Origin: UBA877 sp034436335
GTDB taxonomy: Bacteria; Chloroflexota; Anaerolineae; Anaerolineales; Villigracilaceae
Direction of reading: 5' to 3'
DNA length: 64,000 bases
NCBI GenBank assembly: GCA_034436335.1
Contig: DAOTVO010000008.1
Location: 28,859 to 92,858 of the forward strand
Shown: one piece after another, positions 1-6,967 of the stretch
How the letters are laid out: each line of letters opens with the position of its first letter
Numbering within the stretch: the first letter of the stretch is position 1
Translations under genes and position numbers: made by a program
Notes under the pieces: model-generated
Databases searched by the model: none
The model's input: only the letters and a program-made list of their open reading frames with translations
Told to the model about the DNA's origin: nothing

Positions 1-1
1 G

Positions 2-271
2 GTGGCGCGGCGCGTGTTGCAAAATGTGGATGGCGAGAAGAACAGCGAAGTGCCGCTTTTCACCGAGTTGACTGAGCGGGAATTGGATGTCCTCAAACTC
101 ATCGCCAAAGGCTACACCAATTCCCAGATTGCCTCGGAACTAGTCATCAGCGAAAATACAGTCAAGGGCCATGTCAGCAATATTTTGAGCAAACTCCACA
201 TGGCCGACCGCACCCAGGCGGCCGTCTATGCCTGGCAGCAGGGAATTGTCAGCCGCGGACAGAGCGGCTAG
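2..271 (+). CDS. LuxR/NarL-type response regulator, C-terminal part
   Basis: Only the end of this gene is inside the window, so the frame simply runs in from the left edge. The last 65 residues form a LuxR/GerE helix-turn-helix: LTERELDVLKLIAKG, then NSQIASELVISENTVK, then GHVSNILSKLHMADRTQA, the arrangement of NarL-family DNA-binding domains. The receiver domain expected upstream is not visible. Proteins of this kind are two-component transcription factors. A stem-loop with a T-run follows at 331-365, so this is probably the last gene of its transcript. Confidence 0.85.
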   Translation: MARRVLQNVDGEKNSEVPLFTELTERELDVLKLIAKGYTNSQIASELVISENTVKGHVSNILSKLHMADRTQAAVYAWQQGIVSRGQSG

Positions 272-330
272 GCGATTCGAGCCAAGGGACTGTCTGAAAA
301 CCAGAGCAAGACATCCGCTTTCAAAAAAAC

Positions 331-365
331 AATGACCGCTGAATCCAGCGGCCGTTGCGTTTTTA
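331..365 (+). terminator. Rho-independent terminator after the LuxR-type gene
   Basis: CCGCTG (336-341) and CAGCGG (346-351) form a stem around AATC. Flanking CAA/TTG pairs extend it, and a T-rich tract follows at 359-365. It lies 60 nt after the stop codon at 271. Confidence 0.6.
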
Positions 366-407
366 GTAAGGTTTTTGGCCAGATTCTTTGAAAGTCGCCT
401 CGAGGCG

Positions 408-890
408 TTATAGCCAGCCGAGCGCCGCGCCGAGAATCATGCCCGCGGCGTAGAGGGCAAACAAGATAATGAGCAGAAGCGGCAGCAGGGCTTCGTGGAG
501 GGAGAAACTAAATTTCTTCTTTTGTTCGACTTTGGCGGCATAGAATTCTTTGTTTTCGGCCTCCAGCAGGCCAAAACTGCCGGGAATTCCCTTTTCCATC
601 TCACGCAGGCGTTTGTATTGCCAGTTCAGAAAGACTTCGATTTTCCTGAGAATCCGCAGCCAGATGACGCAGGCCAGGATGCCGACGGCGAACAGAGGAA
701 GAACCATCCCGACCAGTGCCCAGTGATGCAGGCCAGAGTCCTTGATGAGAAAGGAGATGGCCCCAAAGATGGCCGTGCTGATGGTCAGATATGTTTGGGT
801 GGTCGCCTGGCGGCGCTCCGAAAGTTTTTGGGCGCGCTCGAGGTACAGTTTGTACTCATCAAATTTGAGACTCTCGGCCATTTTGCTCAT
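408..890 (-). CDS. Small membrane protein, possibly RipA-like
   Basis: A 160-residue protein with a charged N-terminal helix (residues 8-30), a pair of hydrophobic segments (about 34-50 and 58-80), a charged middle and a last hydrophobic segment near 133-157. The WLRILRKIEVFLNWQYK stretch after the second segment is reminiscent of RipA-family octameric membrane proteins; this is only a resemblance by eye. Its ATG overlaps the stop of the DinB-like gene upstream (ATGA, 887-890), so the two are probably translated together. Function is unknown. Confidence 0.6.
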   Translation of the reverse strand: MSKMAESLKFDEYKLYLERAQKLSERRQATTQTYLTISTAIFGAISFLIKDSGLHHWALVGMVLPLFAVGILACVIWLRILRKIEVFLNWQYKRLREMEKGIPGSFGLLEAENKEFYAAKVEQKKKFSFSLHEALLPLLLIILFALYAAGMILGAALGWL

Positions 891-1600
891 CCCAGGGCAA
901 TCAACTTGCGGATGTGTTCGGTGTGGTCGCGCTCATGCCAGAGAACACGGCGCAGAATCTTGCGCGGCGACCAGAACTCGCCGTCCACGCCGATGACCTT
1001 TTTTACGTCTGCCAGCCGGAACAGGACGGAGTGGAAGTGCCGGCGCACCTTCTCCAGACGCTGGAGCGGATCTTCCGGGACCTCGGCGCGGGGGAAGGCC
1101 AACCCCAGGCGGTCCATGTACCACCATTCCGCCCCGCCAATGTGGCCGAGAATACCGTTGATGCTCCAGCGCTCGCCCATATAGACAGCGTTGCGCTTTT
1201 CCTCGCTCAGAGCGCTCAGTGTTTTCAGCAGGTCGGCGCGGCTCCATTCCAGCATTTTGAGGCCGCGTTCGATTTCGACCGCTGTGAGCGGTTTCCAGTC
1301 ATAAGGAAAGAAGGCATTCACGCTATACCCGTCTGCTTCGGAGACTTTATCCAGGTCGTCGTTGATGAAGTACACATCCCAGGTTCCGTCCACGACCAGT
1401 TCGACCTCTTCGGGCAGGTAATTCAGCCAGGTGCGCGGTTCGTGGAGCAGGATCCAACCGGAGTATTTATCCAAGGCTCCTGGGACATTGGAGAGCGCCG
1501 CGTCGCCGTTTGTCCCATATGCAAAACAGCCGGGATGGTCCAACACCCAGGCAATGGAGCGGCCCTCGAAATTGTTCTCGATTCCGACGCGAAAGAGCAT
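887..1600 (-). CDS. DinB-like domain protein with an N-terminal extension
   Basis: A 237-residue protein. The C-terminal 150 residues look like a DinB/YfiT four-helix bundle: an early helix (GLKMLEWSRADLLKTLSAL), a central GERWSINGILGHIGGAEWW with the first metal-type histidine, and a final LWHERDHTEHIRKL with two histidines. Such bundles bind a divalent metal; many act as thiol-dependent transferases, but the substrate cannot be read here. The first 90 residues are a separate, unrecognised beta-rich part. A strong Shine-Dalgarno GGAGGTGA sits just before the ATG at 1600. It shares an ATGA overlap with the next gene. Confidence 0.7.
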   Translation of the reverse strand: MLFRVGIENNFEGRSIAWVLDHPGCFAYGTNGDAALSNVPGALDKYSGWILLHEPRTWLNYLPEEVELVVDGTWDVYFINDDLDKVSEADGYSVNAFFPYDWKPLTAVEIERGLKMLEWSRADLLKTLSALSEEKRNAVYMGERWSINGILGHIGGAEWWYMDRLGLAFPRAEVPEDPLQRLEKVRRHFHSVLFRLADVKKVIGVDGEFWSPRKILRRVLWHERDHTEHIRKLIALG

Positions 1601-1658
1601 GCTTCACCTCCAGCGCAATTAAACCACAGACTGGCTCGACATTGAAGCCGACGCTGCC

Positions 1659-2837
1659 CTACCCGTACCGCTGCATGAACTTCTCGATGCGGTGCAGCGC
1701 TTCCTCGATTTTTTCGTACGCAGTGGCATAGGAGCAACGCACGAATCCCTCTCCGCCCGCGCCGAAGGCGTTGCCCGGCACCACGGCCACGTGTTCCTCT
1801 TGCAACAATTTTTCGGCGAAGGTCTCGTCGTCCATGCCGGAAGCGGAAATCTTTGGGAAGGCGTAGAACGCGCCGCGCGGCTCGAAGGTGGTCAGACCGA
1901 GTTTGTTCAACCCGCTGACGATGAGCCGCCGCCGCCGGTCGTACTCGGCCACCATCTCCTGCACATGCGGTTCGCCGTGCAGAAGCGCCTCCAGGGCCGC
2001 GTCCTGGGCGGTGGTGGGGGCGGACATGATGGTGTACTGATGGACGCGCACCATGCCCTTGATGAGGTCCGCCGGACCGCAGGCGTAGCCGATGCGCCAG
2101 CCGGTCATCGCGTAGGCTTTCGAGAGCCCGCCTAGCAGGACGGTGCGCTGCTTAATTTCCTCTCCTAGCGATGGGACGCAGACGTGTTCGAAATCATATA
2201 CCAGACGATCGTAAATTTCATCGGAGACAAGCAGCAAGTTATGCTCAAGGGCAATTTTGGCGACCTCTAGCATGGTCTCACGTTCGGCCACCGCGCCGGT
2301 GGGATTGCTTGGGTAGCCAACGAAGATAACCTTGGTGCGCGGCGTGATGGCTGCCCGAATCCGCTCCGGGCCGAGTTGAAAATTATCCTCCATGCGGCTA
2401 GGGATTTCCACCGGCACGCCGCCCGCCAGAATCACCTCCGCCTGATACGAGACGAAGCACGGCGTGGGGATGATGACCTCGTCGCCGGGGTCGAGCAGGG
2501 CGGTGAAGGTCAAGTAGAGCGCCTCCGAGACGCCGACCGTGAGGATGATTTCGTTGACCGGGTCATACGAGACGCCATAGAGCCGCTTCAAATTGTCGGC
2601 CACTGCCTGGCGCACTTCCAGTTTGCCGGAGTTCGAGGTGTAATGCGTTTCCCCGGCCTGCAGTGAGCGAATGCCCGCCTCGAGGATGGGGCGCGGGGTG
2701 GTGAAATCTGGCTCGCCGATGCCGAGCGAGATGACGTCCTTCATCGTGGCGGCGATGTCGAAGAACTTGCGGATTCCGGAGGGCTTCAGCCCGGCAACGC
2801 GCTTCGAGAGCCTGCTGGCATTGGAAGTTTCCTGCAT
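1659..2837 (-). CDS. Class I/II aminotransferase (aspartate-type, PLP-dependent)
   Basis: A 392-residue fold-type I aminotransferase. The N-terminal substrate segment reads SLGIGEPDFTTPRPI, followed by HYTSNSGKLEVRQAVA, then GYPSNPTGAV (cofactor-side Asn), VSDEIYDRLVYD (Asp-Tyr pair) and the Schiff-base lysine K240 in GGLSKAYAMTGWRIGYA. A C-terminal Arg lies in FVRCSYAT. This is typical of the AspC/PatA subgroup (amino acid:2-oxoglutarate transamination); the exact substrate cannot be told. AGGAGG precedes the ATG at 2837, and the start directly abuts the stop of the small upstream gene, so the pair is co-transcribed. Confidence 0.9.
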   Translation of the reverse strand: MQETSNASRLSKRVAGLKPSGIRKFFDIAATMKDVISLGIGEPDFTTPRPILEAGIRSLQAGETHYTSNSGKLEVRQAVADNLKRLYGVSYDPVNEIILTVGVSEALYLTFTALLDPGDEVIIPTPCFVSYQAEVILAGGVPVEIPSRMEDNFQLGPERIRAAITPRTKVIFVGYPSNPTGAVAERETMLEVAKIALEHNLLLVSDEIYDRLVYDFEHVCVPSLGEEIKQRTVLLGGLSKAYAMTGWRIGYACGPADLIKGMVRVHQYTIMSAPTTAQDAALEALLHGEPHVQEMVAEYDRRRRLIVSGLNKLGLTTFEPRGAFYAFPKISASGMDDETFAEKLLQEEHVAVVPGNAFGAGGEGFVRCSYATAYEKIEEALHRIEKFMQRYG

Positions 2838-3056
2838 CTAGCCTCCTGTGAGGGTATGGATTTGCCACACGTCGTCGGCCTCGCAGTAGGTCAGTTCGAA
2901 GAGACGCCCGCCGTGGGTCCGGACCCGGAAGCGGCGCCCCTCGGGGACGCGCCAGGCGGCGAGGACGGTTTCCACCTCCAGCCGCCGGCCCTCCCAGGTC
3001 AGCGCGACCGGTCGTTCCGCATAGGCAAACTCAGAGTGGCATTCGACAGTTTCCAT
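2838..3056 (-). CDS. Small conserved protein (DUF6504-like)
   Basis: A 72-residue protein (METVECHSEFAYAERPVALT...) of short beta strands ending in LTYCEADDVWQIHTLTGG. It resembles the DUF6504 group of small beta proteins often beside housekeeping genes in Chloroflexota and Actinobacteria. The frame stays open to a TTG at 3089, but that start would lie inside the palindrome at 3080-3108, so the ATG at 3056 is preferred. It immediately precedes the aminotransferase. Function is unknown. Confidence 0.6.
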   Translation of the reverse strand: METVECHSEFAYAERPVALTWEGRRLEVETVLAAWRVPEGRRFRVRTHGGRLFELTYCEADDVWQIHTLTGG

Positions 3057-3079
3057 TGTAGGACAATCCGAGAGAAAAA

Positions 3080-3108
3080 TGTAGGACAAGATGTCATCTT
3101 GTCCTACA
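3080..3108. repeat. Perfect dispersed palindrome (TGTAGGACAAGAT family)
   Basis: TGTAGGACAAGAT (3080-3092), loop GTC, then the exact reverse complement (3096-3108). Related copies lie at 31814-31840 (inside glyQS) and 62633-62661. It sits between two minus-strand genes and could form a hairpin in either transcript. Confidence 0.75.
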
Positions 3109-3119
3109 AATGAAAAGCA

Positions 3120-4166
3120 CTATTTGAGACGCACGGTGCTGTTGTCGCCGATGTTCAGCCGCAGGGGAGGCTCGGCGGCAGAGCGGCCCTCCACCCGCGC
3201 CTGGCGGCCGATAAACGAACCGGTCAGCGCCGCGTCTTTCACCGTGACCCCGGCCTCGAGAATGGAATCTTCGATGCGGGCGTTTTCGATTTTGCACTCC
3301 GGGCCGATGGATGCATAGGGGCCGACGACCGAGTTGCTTACCTCGGCGCTTTCGTGAATGAAGACCGGCTCGATGAGTTCTACGTTGGCACGTTGGCACG
3401 TTTCAGCGTTCCAACGTTCTAACGTTCCAGGGTGTAAACGTGATAACAGGTAGCGGTTGGTCTCCAGTGTGGCGTCTATTGTGCCGGTATCCAGCCAGGT
3501 TTCGACCGGCTGTGTGCGCATGAAGCGGCCGCCTTCCAGCCAGATGTTGATGGCATCGGCTAGGAAGTACTCGCCCTTGAGTTGTACGCCGCGGCGGAAC
3601 TGCTCCTCGATGGCGGCGGCCAGGTCGCGGCCTTCGCGGAAGTAGTAACAGCCGACGATGACCAGATTATTGTCTAGCGACTGCGGCTTCTCGATGAGCC
3701 GCGTGACGCGTCCCTGAGCGTCCACCTCGGCCACGCCGAAGCGGCGCGGGTCGGCGACGGGCTTCACCCAGGCCACGCCGTCGGCGGGTTCGGTAGCGAG
3801 GAAGGAGAAGTCGGTCTCGATGAGCGTATCGGAGAAGCACATGACCATCGGGCCGGTCAGGTGCTGGCGCGCCAGCCAGAGCGCATCCGACTGGCCTTTC
3901 ATCTCCGGCTGGAGGATGTAGTGAACGGTCAGTTCGGGGTGATGTTCGCGCAGGTAGGCCGGGATTTGCGTCTCGCCCAGGTACGGGCCGAGGATGATAA
4001 CGTACTCGACTTTCATTTCCGGTGGGACGGCGGTGAACATATCGAGCAAATGCTCGATGACGGCTTTGCCCGCCACGCTGACCAGCGGCTTGGGCTTGGA
4101 CCAGGTTTGGGGCCTCATACGCGTTGCCCAGCCGGCGGTGGGGATGACGATTTTGAGTGTGGTCAT
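3120..4166 (-). CDS. Sugar-1-phosphate nucleotidyltransferase with beta-helix tail
   Basis: A 348-residue protein. The N-terminal Rossmann-like part opens with VIPTAGWATRMRPQTWSKPK, the signature of nucleotidyltransferases that couple an NTP to a sugar 1-phosphate (the usual G-G-x-G is G-W-A-T-R here). The metal Asp is in MCFSDTLIETDFSF, and GEYFLADAINIWL matches the sugar-binding region. From about residue 255 a left-handed beta-helix of hexapeptide type follows (PVFIHESAEVSNSVVGPYASIGPECKI). RmlA/GlmU-like or ManC-like specificity cannot be decided. Residues near 245-265 are encoded by repetitive AACGTT/CCAACG DNA (3375-3440), which looks like an in-frame repeat insertion. Confidence 0.82.
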   Translation of the reverse strand: MTTLKIVIPTAGWATRMRPQTWSKPKPLVSVAGKAVIEHLLDMFTAVPPEMKVEYVIILGPYLGETQIPAYLREHHPELTVHYILQPEMKGQSDALWLARQHLTGPMVMCFSDTLIETDFSFLATEPADGVAWVKPVADPRRFGVAEVDAQGRVTRLIEKPQSLDNNLVIVGCYYFREGRDLAAAIEEQFRRGVQLKGEYFLADAINIWLEGGRFMRTQPVETWLDTGTIDATLETNRYLLSRLHPGTLERWNAETCQRANVELIEPVFIHESAEVSNSVVGPYASIGPECKIENARIEDSILEAGVTVKDAALTGSFIGRQARVEGRSAAEPPLRLNIGDNSTVRLK

Positions 4167-4170
4167 GGTT

Positions 4171-4578
4171 TCATTTTCCCCCGGCTTTGGGGTGTTTTTT
4201 CTTCCGGCGGCGCAGCAGGAACAGGAAAACGCCGGTCTCGGCGACTAGCGGCAGGATGAGATAAACCAGAGCGGTCAGGGCGTAGTCGCCGAGGATTTCC
4301 AGACGCGCCGACTGGTAGGATCTTCCGTCAAGGCACAGGCCGGTGCCGGACGGGCGGCAGCGGTTTACAAAGTCAAAGGCCGGGGCGTTTGCAAGGACGA
4401 AGAACAACCATCCGGTAAGAAGAAAGGCTGCTGCCAGGAGAATCATTTCCCAAAGGCGGGCGGCACGGCCGCTTGCTGTTTGGCTTTGCATGAGATGGAT
4501 GCTTCCTGCCCAACTTCCGGCCGCGGCGAGTTGGATCAGGATGGGAATCATCCAGAAAAAGGCGAAAAAAAGGTTCAT
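4171..4578 (-). CDS. Small membrane protein of unknown function
   Basis: A 135-residue protein with hydrophobic segments near residues 3-22, 42-62 and 99-122, ending in RRRKKKHPKAGGK, a cytoplasm-facing basic tail. A Cys pair (CRPSGTGLC) lies in the loop between segments two and three and could be a disulfide. It begins 9 nt after the chromate transporter gene and ends 4 nt before the nucleotidyltransferase start, so all three are likely one operon. No family recognised. Confidence 0.6.
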   Translation of the reverse strand: MNLFFAFFWMIPILIQLAAAGSWAGSIHLMQSQTASGRAARLWEMILLAAAFLLTGWLFFVLANAPAFDFVNRCRPSGTGLCLDGRSYQSARLEILGDYALTALVYLILPLVAETGVFLFLLRRRKKKHPKAGGK

Positions 4579-4587
4579 GCCCTCGGT

Positions 4588-5151
4588 TCAGCGATAGAAA
4601 ATCAGGCCGATGATGGCTGTGGCAATCACCAGCCAGATGGGACTGATGTCGGTGAGAGTCAGGATGGCAAAGGAGCCGATGGCAATCAGCCACTTGTCCC
4701 AGCCCTGAATCACAGATTGTCCTAACCCCTGCTTGAGGCCGAAGACGGTGTAGGCCATCTGGTAGGCTGTCCAGGCCAGCAGGCCGACGACGAAGGGGCG
4801 CACACCCTGAATGGCGGCCTTCAGGTAAAGGTTGTCCTTGACCGCCTCGAAGAAGGCGATGATGATGATCAACATCAGTATCGTGGTGGGGACGACCGTT
4901 CCCAGCGTGGCTGCAAGGGCCCCCGGCCAGCCGGCCAGTTTGTAGCCGACGAAGGCCGAGGCCTGCGGCGCGGTGGGGCCGGGCAGGGAATTGCTGATGG
5001 CGATGTCATCGGCGAATTCCTCCGGTGTCACCCAGCCGGCGGCGACCGTCTCGCGCTGCATCAGGCCGAGCGAGGCCGGCCCGCCGCCCCACGAGAACAT
5101 AGCGACTTTGGTGAAAAGCCAGAAAATATCCCAGAGAAGTTTCCAGTTCAT
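4588..5151 (-). CDS. chrA: Chromate transporter, single-domain (ChrA family)
   Basis: A 187-residue integral membrane protein with the ChrA signatures FSWGGGPASLGLMQRE, WVTPEEFADDIAISNSLPGPTAPQASAFVGY and five to six hydrophobic segments. Family members move chromate, or sulfate-like anions, across the membrane. Full-length ChrA has two homologous halves of about 200 residues; short forms usually come as adjacent gene pairs. Here only one half is present and the next gene (4171-4578) is not a second half, so it may act as a homodimer or have a partner elsewhere. GGGAGAA precedes the ATG. Confidence 0.85.
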   Translation of the reverse strand: MNWKLLWDIFWLFTKVAMFSWGGGPASLGLMQRETVAAGWVTPEEFADDIAISNSLPGPTAPQASAFVGYKLAGWPGALAATLGTVVPTTILMLIIIIAFFEAVKDNLYLKAAIQGVRPFVVGLLAWTAYQMAYTVFGLKQGLGQSVIQGWDKWLIAIGSFAILTLTDISPIWLVIATAIIGLIFYR

Positions 5152-5196
5152 TCTTTCTCCCTTCGGACAGCGGACTGCGGTCCGCCGTCTTTTTTT

Positions 5197-6912
5197 TTAG
5201 ATTTTCTTCTCCAACTCCGCAACCACCTCTTCCATCAAGTCCACGGCTTTCTTCAGCGTAGCGGCGTCGAAGGCAAATTTGGCCCCGGCGGTCTGGAAGA
5301 GTTCGGGCAGGGTGACCATGCCGCCCAGGGCGAGCGCCTTGCGGTAGTCGGCCACGGCCTTCTTCTGGTCGCGGCGGGCGTTGCCGAAGATTTGCACCGC
5401 GCCTAGTTGCGCCAGGCCGTATTCCACGTAGTAGAACGGAATCTGATGGATGTGCAGTTTGCGCTGCCAGCCGGTGTTCCTGACCTCCTCCAGGCCGGAG
5501 TAGTCCACGCCGGGGATGAAGCGCTCCCACAGTTCGCCCCATTTGGCGTCGCAGGCCGCCGGGTCCGCGCCCGCCTGCGGGTTCTCGTAGACCCACTGCT
5601 GGAACGAATCCACCACGGCCATGAAAGGCCAGAACAGGAGCATCCCTTCCAGGTGTTCGATGCGGGCGCGCGCCATTTCCGCCTCGGAATAGAACTCAGT
5701 CAGATAGGGCGAGGCGAGCAGTTCCATGCCCATCGAGGCCACCTCGGCAAATTCCATCGGCACGGCCAGTTGTTGGATGTAGGGCACTTTGGCCGTCTCG
5801 AAGACGTGAAAGGCGTGGCCGGATTCGTGCAGGGTGGTCATCACGTCTTCGTGAATGCCGACGGCGTTGACAAAAATGAACGGTTTACGCAGCGAGGTGT
5901 ACGAGGTGCAGTAGGCGCCGGGCGCCTTGTTCTTGCGGTTTTCCAGGTCGGTCAGGCCTTCGGCGACCATAGTGTCGAAGTAGCCGCCCAGGACGGGGTC
6001 CACTTTGTGGAAGATGGCCGAGGCGCCGCGGATGAGTTCTTCGATGGTGTTGAACGGCTTGAGCGTGGGCGCGTCGGCTGCCGGGGCGGGACGCGAGTAC
6101 CAGCCATCCACCAGGTCCCACGGCCGCAGCGTTTCCAGACCGAGGGCCTGCTGCCGTTTCCTGTAAATGCGCGTCGCCGCCGGCACGACGACCTGCTCGA
6201 TGGCCGCGGCGAAGGATTTGCAATCTTTGGGGGTGTAGTCGAAGCGCAATTTCTGCACCCAGGTATATTCACGGTAGGATGGTTTATCGGCGTTCTTTGC
6301 GATTTTGGCGCGCACGTCCATAAATTTCTGCCACAGGTCGTTGATGGCCGCCCGGTCGGCGAGTTGACGCTCAGCCTTGAGACGCCAGGCTTTTTCGCGC
6401 CGGGCGCGGTCGGGCTGCTGGAAGTTCATCGCCAGTCTGGTGAGGGTGATCTCCTCGCCCTCCCAGTTGACGGTCTGCGCGCCGTAGATTTTGTCGTATT
6501 CGATGGCCAGTTTCTGCTGTTCGGCCAGGAGAGGCAGGTTGGACTCGCGAAACAGGTCGGCCTCGGCGCGCATGTTGCGCAGGGGAATCTCGAAGCCTTT
6601 CGGCTCCAAGCCGCTGGCCAGAAGTTTTTCTTTCAGTTTCTGCTCGGCGGCCATGGCTTGGGGGAAGATGCCGTCGAGGAAGGCGTTCATGCGGGCCTCG
6701 GCTTCCTTGTCGGCGGTGTTGACGGTTGTGGCGACCGAGAGGCGCGAGTACATTTCCTCGAGTTTCTCGCCCAGCCGCGTCCAATCGGTGAGCCATTCTT
6801 CGACGCTGGCCGCGTTCAGCGGGCGGGAGGCGAGGTCGGTGTAGTGCGGCTCGATTTCGGGCCAGGTCCAGGCAATTAGGGCTTCGGGGGTGGAGGGAAG
6901 GTTTTTGAGCAT
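5197..6912 (-). CDS. M3 family oligoendopeptidase (PepF-like)
   Basis: A 571-residue zinc metallopeptidase of family M3. The HExxH motif is H362-E-S-G-H366 in MTTLHESGHAFHVFET, and the downstream Glu ligand is expected in PMEFAEVASMGMELLASP. C-terminal HIHQIPFYYVEYGLAQLGA contains the His/Tyr residues conserved near the substrate site. M3 enzymes cut short peptides in the cytoplasm. The length matches the M3B oligoendopeptidase group. It lies 56 nt downstream of pcrA; the gap holds only TTATCAGT-type short repeats. A plus-strand frame of 490 codons across the same DNA is a shadow. Confidence 0.92.
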   Translation of the reverse strand: MLKNLPSTPEALIAWTWPEIEPHYTDLASRPLNAASVEEWLTDWTRLGEKLEEMYSRLSVATTVNTADKEAEARMNAFLDGIFPQAMAAEQKLKEKLLASGLEPKGFEIPLRNMRAEADLFRESNLPLLAEQQKLAIEYDKIYGAQTVNWEGEEITLTRLAMNFQQPDRARREKAWRLKAERQLADRAAINDLWQKFMDVRAKIAKNADKPSYREYTWVQKLRFDYTPKDCKSFAAAIEQVVVPAATRIYRKRQQALGLETLRPWDLVDGWYSRPAPAADAPTLKPFNTIEELIRGASAIFHKVDPVLGGYFDTMVAEGLTDLENRKNKAPGAYCTSYTSLRKPFIFVNAVGIHEDVMTTLHESGHAFHVFETAKVPYIQQLAVPMEFAEVASMGMELLASPYLTEFYSEAEMARARIEHLEGMLLFWPFMAVVDSFQQWVYENPQAGADPAACDAKWGELWERFIPGVDYSGLEEVRNTGWQRKLHIHQIPFYYVEYGLAQLGAVQIFGNARRDQKKAVADYRKALALGGMVTLPELFQTAGAKFAFDAATLKKAVDLMEEVVAELEKKI

Positions 6913-6967
6913 GAGAATTCCTTTCAGGGCAGTTATCAGTCATCAGTTATCAGTAACTAATCACTGT

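Noticed and set aside
5407..6879. 490-codon plus-strand frame
   Set aside because: It is the antisense of the M3 peptidase gene, which has a full zinc site and the family order; the plus-strand protein matches nothing and is of unusual Val/Gly/Phe-rich composition.
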